From: Wuchereria bancrofti
Taxonomy: Eukaryota > Nematoda > Chromadorea > Rhabditida > Onchocercidae
Length of the DNA: 64,000 nt
NCBI GenBank assembly: GCA_005281725.1
Contig: SSBO01000012.1
Coordinates: 22,953,746-23,017,745, forward strand
Direction: 5' to 3'
The translations under genes and the position numbers were made by a program. Below are positions 38,901 to 48,700 of the stretch, one piece after another (within the stretch, counting starts at the first letter, position 1; each line of letters starts with the position of its first letter). The notes under the pieces are model-generated. The model worked only from the letters and a program-made list of their open reading frames with translations, was not told the DNA's origin and searched no databases.

Positions 38901-41900
38901 GTCTAATAATGCTGGTAAGTGATACCTAGTAATGCTGATAAGCGATACCTAATAATGCTGATAAGTGGCGTCTAATAATGCTGATAAGTGATACCTAATA
39001 ATGCTGATAAGTGATACCTAATAATGCCAATAAGTGGTGTCTAATAATGCTGGTAAGTGATACCTAGTAATGCTGATAAGCGATATCTAATAATGCTGAT
39101 AAGTGGCGTCTAATAATGCTGATAAGTGATACCTAATAATACTGATAAGTGATACCTAGTAATGCTGATAAGTGATACCTAGTAATGCTGATAAGCGATA
39201 CTTAATAATGCTGATAAGTAGTGTCTAATAATGCTGATAAGTGGCGTCTAATAATACTGATAAGTGATACCTAATAATACTGGTAAGTGATACCTAGTAA
39301 TGCTGATAAGCGATACCTAATAATGCCGATAAGTAGTGATTAATAATGCTGATAAGTGGCACCTAATAACGCTGATAAGTGGTGTCTAATAATGCTGATA
39401 AGTGATACCTAGTAATGCTGATAAGAGTTGTATAATAAATTATCATTTCGTTATTATTAATAAATTAATAAATATTAAAAAATAAATAAGATAATCATTC
39501 TTCTAATAACATTATTATTAATTTTTTTTTTATCATTTAGATTTTAACGAAAGATTCTGTAACAGTAAGCGTAGATGCAGTGATATACTATCGAATATGT
39601 AATGCTACCATATCAGTAGCAAATGTTGAAAATGTTCATCATTCAACCAGATTATTGGCACAAACAACGTTACGTAATATGCTTGGCACTAAAAGTTTAT
39701 CAGAAATATTATCAGATCGTGATGCTATTGCATTATCAATGCAGGTTAAATTATCAATACATTTTCATTTATGAAATAAAAATGAAAATTATAAATTAAA
39801 TGCAAAAAATGAAAATGAAAAATCAAAAATTGGTGAAAAAATGAATGATGAAAAATAATTTATACATAAATAATGATTATTTTTTTTTTTTATAATTAAA
39901 TAAAATAAATGATTATAAATGACAAATAACATTTTGGGGCAAAAAATTTGCAAGATATATTCAAAGATGTCTTTCTCTCTTTCATTCTCTCTCTCCTTTT
40001 CTCCCAGTCTCCCTTTTTTTGTTAAATTTTAATAAAAGTATTTTACTTTATAATTTGATATGCTCATTTTTATTTTGTTATCACTAACATTTTAATTGTT
40101 GAATGTTTCTAATTTAAAACTATATTTTCAATAATATAATTTTTCTCTAATTAAACATTCTTATCAGTATCTAAGCCTAAGCTTAAGCCTAAGCCTAAGC
40201 TTGAGTCTAAGCCTGAGCCTTAACTGCTGAATGTCTCTAATTTAAAACTATATTTTCAATGATATAATTTTTCTCTAATTAAACATTCTTATCAGTATCT
40301 AAGCCTAAGTCTAAGCTTGAGTCTAAGCCTGAGCCTTAACTGTTGAATGTCTCTAATTTGAAACTATATTTTCAATGATATAATTTTTCTCTAATCAAAC
40401 ATTCTTATCAGTATCTAAGCCTAAGCTCAAGCCTAAGCCTAAGCTTGAGTCTAAGCGTAAGCCTAAGTTTAAGCTTAAGCCTAGGCCTAAGTTTTACAAG
40501 TAAGTAATTATTGATTACAATTATTAAATTCTTTTCTTTCAGGCACTTTTGGATGATGTTACAGAAAGGTGGGGAATTAAAGTTGAAAGAGTTGAAATGT
40601 ATGTTATTTTATTATTAAACTTTTATTGATTAACAGAAATGTCACTTTTAACAGATGCAAAAATTATTTATCAAAAATTAATTATCGATTTTTTTTTTAA
40701 TTCACTTTTACTAAGTTATTTATCATTTCTTCAAATTAAATTTAATCAATTCAAATGATTAAATAAAAAAAAAAAAGGAAAAACATTTTGCATATAATAA
40801 GATTAATCTTTATGAGAATTATACCCTATTATTATTAAAATAACAAATATAATTTATCAAATTATTTAAATCTATTTATGCTATATTTTATAATCCGGAA
40901 TATGACTCATCGTTCTCCGGAATATGACTCATCATTCCTGAAATTTATTCATTCCTGAAAATGTTTCAGAAAAGATGTCCGTCTTCCAATACAACTACAA
41001 CGTGCAATGGCTGCTGAAGCAGAAGCAACTCGTGAAGCTAGAGCAAAGGTATTTTTTTTCATTCGCTTTTTTTTTATTGTCAATAATTTTGAAAAATGAA
41101 AGAAAAAAAAACAATGAAAGATTAATTTTTAGTCTTATTTAATTATTTCATTAAAAAGTAAACAAAAAAAAAAGCTTAAATTTCAAACTATTTCAACATT
41201 TTTTTGGTGAAATAAATTAAAATAATCAAACTGTTTGATCTGCTTGTTTATACTTTAGCTAATCATTTTCTAAAATTTTATTAATCTTTTTAGAGTTTTT
41301 TCAAAAAAAAAAAACTATAATTGTAAACTTTTTTTTTTTTTTTTTGGAATGAAATTCATATACTTTTCATGTAATTAAAATTTCTTAAAAATTATTAAAA
41401 TCATATTTGTTCAATAAATTTCAAATGATAATGCAACATTTTGCAGGTGATTGCAGCGGAAGGTGAGCAAAAAGCATCACATTCGCTGCAAGAAGCGGCA
41501 TTGACTATATCAAAATCACCTGCAGCGTTGCAATTACGTTATCTGCAAACACTTAGTAGTGTCGCGTAAGTTTTTAAAAAAAAATAAAAATAAAAAAAAA
41601 AAAAAATCTCTTAATTATCAATGAATTTATTTCTTTTTATTTATCAATGAATTTAAATAAAATTACATCTTTTAATGTTAAAATTTCAAATGTTAATGAT
41701 TAAATCAAGTTTTTAATTTCAATTATCAATTCTTTCTTATTTTTAGTTAGCGAAAAATCTCTTAAATAGAAAGGCCATTTATTTATCAATGAATTTAAAT
41801 AAAATTGCATCATTATATGTTTTAATCTTAAAATTTCAAATGTTAATGATTAAATCAAGTTTTTAATTTCAAATATCAATTCTTTTTTAATTTAGCGGAA

Positions 41901-42851
41901 AATCTCTGAAAGTTCACTTATTTATCAATGAATTTAAATAAAATTACATCTTTTAATCTTAAAATTTCAAATGTTAATGATTAAATCAAGTTTTTAATTT
42001 CAATTATCAATTCTTTCTTATTTTTAATTTAGCGAAGAATCTCTTAAATAGAAAGGCCATTTATTTATCAATGAATTTAAATAAAATTACAGCATTATAT
42101 CTTTTAATCTTAAAATTTCAAATTAAAAAAGTTAATGATTAAATCAAGTTTTTAATTTTAATTATCAATTCTTTCTTATTTTTAGTTAGCGAAAAATCTC
42201 TTAAATAGAAAGGCCATTTATTTATCAATGAATTTAAATAAAATTACATCATTGCATCTTTTAATCTCAAAATTTCAAATGTTAATGATTAAATCAAGTT
42301 TTTAATTTCAAATATCAATTCTTTTTTAATTTAGCGAAGAATCTCTTAAATAGAAGAAAGGCCATTTATTTATCAATGAATTTAAATAAAATTGCATCAT
42401 TATATCTTTTAATCTCAAAATTTCAAATGTTAATGATTAAATCAAGTTTTTAATTTCAAATATCAATTCTTTTTTAATTTAGCGAAGAATCTCTTAAATA
42501 GAAGAAAGGCCATTTATTTATCAATGAATTTAAATAAAATTACATCATTGCATCTTTTAATCTTAAAATTTCAAATGTTAATGGTTAAATCAAATTTTTA
42601 ATTTCCAATATCAATTCTTTTTTAATTTAGCGAAGAATCTCTTAAATAGAAGAAAGGCCATTTATTTATCAATGAATTTAAATAAAATTGCATCATTATA
42701 TCTTTTAATCTCAAAATTTCAAATGTTAATGATTAAATCAAGTTTTCAATTTCAATTATCAATTCTTTCTTATTTTTAATTTAGCGCCGAAAAAAATTCA
42801 ACAGTAATTTTTCCGCTACCAATGGAACTTATTCGACATTTTCTCGAATGA
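32970..42851 (+). CDS. Stomatin-like SPFH/PHB protein, MEC-2/UNC-1 family
   Basis: Membrane-scaffold protein expected to oligomerise at the inner face of the plasma membrane and modulate ion channels. Exons: 32970-33207, 37500-37606, 37840-37912, 38062-38144, 39541-39744, 40543-40598, 40970-41048, 41447-41565, 42785-42851; 341 aa. A basic N-terminal region (RRKISGGGRMGRRF) precedes the hydrophobic hairpin at about 88-114, with the family's central Pro107 and nearby Cys residues suited to palmitoylation. The PHB domain follows: REYERAVIFRLGRL, GGAKGPGIFFVLPC, DLRTVSFNVPPQE, TKDSVTVSVDAVIYYR, LLAQTTLRN, GIKVERVEIKDVRLP, QRAMAAEAEATREARAKVI. The end is AEKNSTVIFPLP. It resembles C. elegans MEC-2, UNC-1 and the STO proteins; which orthologue is unclear. 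The start is the least certain part: an acceptor-like TTTTTCAG lies inside exon 1 near 33006, and upstream exons may be missing. Confidence 0.92.
35643..35880. repeat. Seven perfect 34-bp tandem copies
   Basis: The unit starts GACATATTATGCGACATGCG and ends ACACGCAATAATCT. Seven uninterrupted copies with no visible mismatch lie in the first intron of the stomatin-like gene. The unit contains GCGACATGCGACACGC and is GC-richer than its surroundings. Perfect identity implies recent expansion or homogenisation. Confidence 0.95.
36000..36480. repeat. AT-rich TATTTAAAGATAATTTG-type tandem array
   Basis: Degenerate repeats of ATATTTAAAGATAATTTG and ATATTTAAAGGGAATTTG with TTATTTACATTTATA segments between them, inside intron 1 of the stomatin-like gene. 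The 77-aa frame open across it is repeat-driven and unlikely to be coding. Confidence 0.8.
38385..39435. repeat. 23-bp minisatellite of TGATAAG (GATA) motifs
   Basis: About 45 tandem 23-mers of the form AATAATGCTGATAAGTGATA plus CCT, with variants AGTGGTGTCT, AGCGATACCT and GCCAATAAG. It fills most of intron 4 of the stomatin-like gene (38145-39540). Most units hold CTGATAAG, which matches the WGATAR core bound by GATA factors, in the same orientation every 23 bp. Confidence 0.93.
40092..40495. repeat. Interstitial telomere-like repeats (TTAGGC/GCCTAA)
   Basis: Three tandem units of about 115-155 bp. Each starts with a shared block (TTGAATGTCTCTAATTT, then AACATTCTTATCAGTATCT) and ends in a run of six-base repeats CTAAGC/CCTAAG at about 40170-40221, 40297-40338 and 40415-40492. 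Read on the minus strand these are TTAGGC with common variants (TTAGAC, TCAGGC, TTAAGC, TTAGGT). TTAGGC is the nematode telomere hexamer. It lies in intron 5 of the stomatin-like gene. Confidence 0.88.
41605..42784. repeat. Intronic tandem array carrying repeated 3' splice sites
   Basis: About eight units of 137-157 bp fill the last intron of the stomatin-like gene. Each holds ATTTATCAATGAATTTAAAT, an AT-rich middle, and an acceptor-like TTTTTAATTTAG or TTTTTAGTTAG followed by CGAAGAATCTC or CGAAAAATCTC. Decoy AGs end near 41750, 41895, 42032, 42189, 42333, 42482 and 42630; the real acceptor ends at 42784. Spliced to exon 8 in the native phase, most decoys would encode AEESLK or AEKSLK followed by a stop, replacing AEKNSTVIFPLP. 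Confidence 0.88.
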
Positions 42852-43529
42852 TTCAAAAATGGCATACTTATTTGATATATATATATATGTAATTTCTAAT
42901 TTTTGAATAATTCTGAAAATTTTTTAATTGATAATTACATGTGCTTGTTTAATACATATTTGATTCAATTGTAAACATATAACTATCACTTTTATTGTAC
43001 GTATCAATTTTTTCTTTTTTTTTTTTTGCTAAATAAATAATAATAACAAATTTTCACGCAATATAACACGTAATTCGTAAATTGCAATTCCTGAAATTTG
43101 CATGAAACTATTTTATTTTAACAACATTTATACATTATTTAGATTATACTATTTCAAAATCTAACAAATCAAATTATATTTTCGGATTATTTAATTTATG
43201 CATCAAACTCAGACAGTTTTTAAAACGAACATAAAAATTTACACTGATTCATATAAAAGTTATATTTTTATGAATGAAAAGATGTTAAAGCTGAATGATC
43301 TAATTTGAATTACTCAATAGTAAAATTACAAATGATGATTTTGAAATTTTTTGAAAGATTTAAAAAAAAAAAAATCATCTCTTCCAATAATAATAATAAT
43401 AACTCACATTTTTTATTAAATTAAAAATAAAATTTAAAAAAAAAGATTGAATTTTTCAACAAAATTCTTTTTTCCGTTAAATGCCAATGTTTCAAAATAT
43501 GTCGCATATATGAATAAAATAATGTTTGT
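42852..43529. other. 3' flank of the stomatin-like gene
   Basis: AT-rich non-coding sequence after the stomatin stop. It has several AATAAA-type words (for example near 43032) that could serve as polyadenylation signals. Nothing else seen. Confidence 0.5.
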
Positions 43530-44480
43530 CACTTCAGTTATACATAACACACACGTACATTCGTTTCCTTCGTTTCAGTCACGTATCATACACGTACATT
43601 CGTTTCCTTCGTTTCAGTCACCTATCATGCACGTACATTCGTTTCCTTCGTTTCAGTCACGTATCATACACGTACATTCTTCACTTCAGCTATGCGTATC
43701 ACACACGTACATTCGTTTCCTTCGTTTCAGTCATACGTATCATACACGTACATTCGTTTCCTTCGTTTCAGTCACGTATCATAAACGTAAATTCTTCACT
43801 TCAGCTACACATAACACACACGTACATTCGTTTCCTTCGTTTCAGTCACGTATCATACACGTACACTCTTCACTTCAGCTATACATATCACACACGTACA
43901 TTCGCGTACATTCTTCACTTCAGCTATACGTATCACAACGTACATTCGTTTCCTTTGTTTCAGTCACGTATCATACACGTATCATACACGTACACTCGTT
44001 TCCTTCGTTTCAGTCATACGTATCACACACGTACATTCGTTTCCTTCATTTCAGTCACGTATCATACACGTACATTCTTCACCTCAGCTACACATATCAC
44101 ACACGTACATTCGTTTCCTTCATTTCAGTCACATATTATACACGTACACTCGTTTCCTTCGTTTCAGTCATACGTATCATACACGTACATTCTTCACCTC
44201 AGCTACACATATCACACACGTACATTCGTTTCCTTCATTTCAGTCACATATTATACACGTACACTCGTTTCCTTCGTTTCAGTCATACGTATCATACACG
44301 TACATTCGTTTCCTTCGTTTCAGTCACGTATCATACACGTACACTCTTAACTTCAGCTATACATAACACACACGTACATTCGTTTCCTTCATTTCAGTCA
44401 CGTATCATACACGTACACTCTCCACTTCAGCTATACATATCATACACGTTCATTCATTTTCTTTGTTTTAGCCATACGTA
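43530..44480. repeat. 39/35-bp minisatellite open in two frames
   Basis: Tandem units of 39 bp (CACGTACATTCGTTTCCTTC, then GTTTCAGTCACGTATCATA) mixed with 35-bp versions (CATTCTTCACTTCAGCTA, then TACGTATCACA). The array is much richer in CpG and GC than its surroundings. Because 39 is 3 x 13 and the unit lacks stops, two frames stay open: 43447-44547 (366 codons, repeating HVHSFPSFQSRII) and 43526-44350 (repeating YTYIRFLRFSHVS). The mixture of 39- and 35-bp units shifts frame without creating stops. No signal peptide or known domain; I treat it as non-coding satellite, with a repeat protein not fully excluded. Confidence 0.85.
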
Positions 44481-45766
44481 TTATACACGTATTTATATAC
44501 ATATTTCACAAATAATTTATGAACAATCCTTTAATATCCCACAATAATAACATTTTATATCGGATGTAAGTAATTATTAATGTGCGTGTATGACACACGT
44601 TTACGTACATATTTCACGGTGAAACTGCAAACAATTATAAATTATAAAAGTAAAACTGCAAACAATTACTAATTGTAGGAATAAAATCATATATAATTAT
44701 TAATAACTGTAAAATAAAGTAAATATTTAGGTAATTGTAAGTACTTATTAATAACTATAAGACTAATTGATCATTTGTTGATCTTTTCTTTTTTTTTTTT
44801 TTTTTTTGTAAGCAATTTTTTTTTAAAGAGTAAAATATTATGTAAAAAAAAATTGAAAACAAAAAAGAAAGAAAAAACTAATATCATTAAATGGACAAAT
44901 TTCTCTTTTTTTTTTCAAAACATTTAAATGGTTTTTCTATTTTTGTCAACAAATTATGACAAAAATACTTTTAGGAAACTTTTTTTTTCCTTCTAAAAAA
45001 AATAAGGAAAATGTGATATGCATTTTCAAATTAATCAATAATTTCATTTCAATGAATTAATCAATTTGAAGAAACACAAAATAGCATCAATATTTCATTC
45101 AATCAATCATTTCCACTTTTCATTCACCAAATATTGTTGAAGAAAATGGGCGCAAATGACTCATTTCCCCTCATTGTCTCTCATCATTTCCTCTCGTCCA
45201 GAACTTCCTTTTCATGTTTATTTTTCAAAAATTTTCGTGTCACACTAAATTTGTTCATAATGTCATCCAGTTAAAATGGTACAAATGCATCTCTATGAAA
45301 ACATCAAAAATTAATAAATAAATAAATCAAAAAATCAATAATAAAAAATTCTTTGTTTAACTTTTTCGGAAGAAGGAAAAAAGAGTTTTTGTTTTTTTAA
45401 AAAATTTTTTCGTTCTGCTAATTTCTGATGTTTGTATTAACAATAGTATTAGACTTGTAAGTAAGTAAACAAGTTTTTTTTTTTTTTTTTTGCGCATAGA
45501 AATAAATGAAAAGCAGATAATCAGGTAAAAAGTAAAAAGTTACCCAAATTATTTACCCGCTCTTTCTTTGATTATCAAACTTTCGTTTCCACGATTTATT
45601 CTTTTGTTTGTTTATGTCTTAAAGATGGTGTAAGAATGAAAAGTTTAATGCGAAATATTTCTATAATTAATGATAAATAATAATTGTTAGAATAGTTATC
45701 ATTTTATTGCTTATAGTTTTTCATTTTAATTTTAATTAAAAATTACATCTTATCAGTTTAGAGATA
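44481..45766. other. Intergenic region before sulfite oxidase
   Basis: AT-rich, with long poly-T and poly-A tracts. Around 45125-45200 is a short stretch of more mixed composition. The last bases, AGTTTAG ending at 45761, form an acceptor-like site 5 nt before the proposed start codon of the next gene. No gene seen. Confidence 0.5.
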
Positions 45767-48700
45767 ATGTGGTTGCTTTGTCATATGATAACATGTCGAC
45801 GATTGACACGTCAATGTATTGTCACCACTATTTATCAAAGTAAAATTGCTACCACACAATATCATTCATTAAATAATCCTTCAAAGGTATCGATAATATC
45901 GTCAGGTCTGATAATTAATTAATTTTTTTAACTGCTATTAACCTCTTGACCTTTCATCTAAATTCACTTCAAACAACTCAAACATTTCAAATTATATAAA
46001 ATGTTTCATTAATATTCAATCAATAAATTGTATATTTTCACACAATTTTTTTCTCAGTAATTGTTCCAACAATAAAAATTTAGAAAATTATTTTTTTTCT
46101 CTTCGCAAAATATATTTTATATACTTTTTTTGCGGAAAAATTATTTTTTCTGATATTTAAAAAAAATCTAATCAAAAATTCAAATTTTAGTTCAATAATA
46201 TAATAATAAGAATTTAACAATATAATCAAGAAAGTTACAAACAAGAAATATGTAAATTAAACATTTGCTATAGCCAAAAATTAGTTTTTCAATGTTTCCT
46301 AAATTTTACTATTCGGTAATAAATTTTCTTCAAAATGTTGAATAATCTAATTATCATTTAGTTAGTCATTTATTGTTATGATTAGTCATGTAATTATTAA
46401 TTAAATTAATTCTTAGTTAAATTAAGAAAAATGCTAGTTAAATTAAAATAAAAAAATTATTAATCAATTACTAATTAATTCATCGTTATCATTTTGGTTA
46501 TCACTATCAGTTATATTGAATCTTATCTTGATTATTGAGCTATTCATTGCTCTAAATTATAATGATGAATTATTTCAGAAATAGATAACAATTAAAATTA
46601 TTAATCAATTACTAATTAATTCATCGTTATCATTTTGGTTATCACTATCAGTTATATTGAATCTTATCTTGATTATTGAGCTATTCATTGCTCTAAATTA
46701 TAATGATGAATTATTTCAGAAATAGATAACAATTAAAATTATTAATCAATTACCAATTAATTTATCGTTATCATTTTGGTTATCACTATCAGTTATATTG
46801 AATGTTATCTTGATTATTGAGCTATTCATTATTATAAATTATAATGATGAATTATTTCAGAAATAGATAACAATTAAAATTATTAATCAATTACTAATTA
46901 ATTCATCGTTATCATTTTGGTAATTATCGCCTTTCTCTTGATGAATTACTATTTGGGAATATTTCAGAAATAGATAACAGTTAACATAATTGATAATATC
47001 AATTGAAAAGTAACACATAAACAAATGTATCAGTAAATTTGCAGAAAATCCCGAAAATAATACAAAAAGATGGATTTTATTGGGTTGTTTTGGTATATTT
47101 ACCTTAACAGGTGGTTTATCAATGCTAAAACATATAATTCAAATTGGTTACACCGATGGACAAAATATGAATATGAAAATTAAAAAAAGAAATGATTTAC
47201 CATCATATCGAATGGATGAAGTAAAGAAACATGGAAAAGATGCCAAAAATATTTGGGTTACTTTTCAAGGGGTTCGCTATCCTTTTCCTCTTTTCCTTTT
47301 TTTTTAATAATTGATTTTAATTATAAATTATCGAGTATCAATCAAATAATTATTAAAAAATATTATTATATCCTTTTCCTCTTTTCCTTTTTTTTTAATA
47401 ATTGATTTTAATTATAAATTATCGAGTATCAATCAAATAATTATTAAAAAATATTATTATATCCTTTTCCCCTCTTCCTTTTTTTTTCAATAATTGATTT
47501 TAATTATAAATTATCGAGTATCAATCAAATAATTATTAAAAAATATTATTATATCCTTTTCCTCTTTTCCTTTTTTTTTAATAATTGATTTTAATTATAA
47601 ATTATCGAGTATCAATCAAATAATTATTAAAAAATATTATTATATCCTTTTCCCCTCTTCCTTTTTTTTTCAATAATTGATTTTAATTATAAATTATCGA
47701 GTATCAATCAAATAATTATTAAAAAATATTATTATATCCTTTTCCTCTTTTCCTTTTTTTTTAATAATTGATTTTAATTATAAATTATCGAGTATCAATC
47801 AAATAATTATTAAAAAATATTATTATATCCTTTTCCTCTTTTCCTTTTTTTTTAATAATTGATTTTAATTATAAATTATCGAGTATCAATCAAATAATTA
47901 TTATCTTTTTATCTAATATTTATTAAAATATTGTGATTTTAAAAAGGTTAAATTTATATATTTTGTTTAGCATGTTATTTAATTTATTGTTTGTTCAATT
48001 ACTTATTTGAATTAAATTATGCGAAAGATTTTTTGATAAAAAAATTGTTTAATATAACTTTTATGTAATAATTTGAAATAAACAAAAAAAAAAAGAAAGT
48101 TATTAAAAATAGGTGTTTTTAAGAATTACTTTGAATGAAACTGCGATAATATCTATTATATATTAATTGCAACCTTTTTTTTGGAAATTTCAAGAGACAT
48201 TTTAAAAAAAATTTTAAAAGAGATTAACTAATTGATTAATTAAAATATAATTTAAAGTATCGATATAACACAAAAATTCTCAATATGATATTGTTGGAGA
48301 AATTTAACAATTACTTTTTGTTGAATTTTAATAAATTAAGGAATGCAATATTATCACAAATCAAATTTCCTCATTTGACTTATCACTAATTATCATTTTC
48401 ATAATTTTAGTGGTGATTTTTCAGGGTGTATATGATATTACAAATTTTATTCAAAGTCATCCAGGTGGTGATAAGATATTGCTAGCAGCAGGTGGTCCGA
48501 TTGATCCGTATTGGAATATTTATCAGCAACATTTAACTCAAGAAACACTGGAAATATTGGAAGAATTAAGAATTGGCAATTTAGATGAAAATGATATTAT
48601 TATCATTGATCAAAAGGTTTAATTCATCTTATCATCAATGCAATTTTATCATATATTTATTAGGATATATATGATATTACATATAAAAAGTAAGTAGCAA

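Noticed and set aside
43447..44547. Calling the 366-codon frame a real gene.
   Set aside because: It lies wholly in a tandem array, two frames are open at once, and it has no recognisable domain. Length alone is explained by a stop-free unit of 39 bp.
45887..45905. Donor AAAG|GTATCG at 45886 for sulfite oxidase exon 1.
   Set aside because: It ends in phase 0, and the exon 2 frame read from there hits a stop. CAG|GTCTGA at 45905 gives the needed phase 1.
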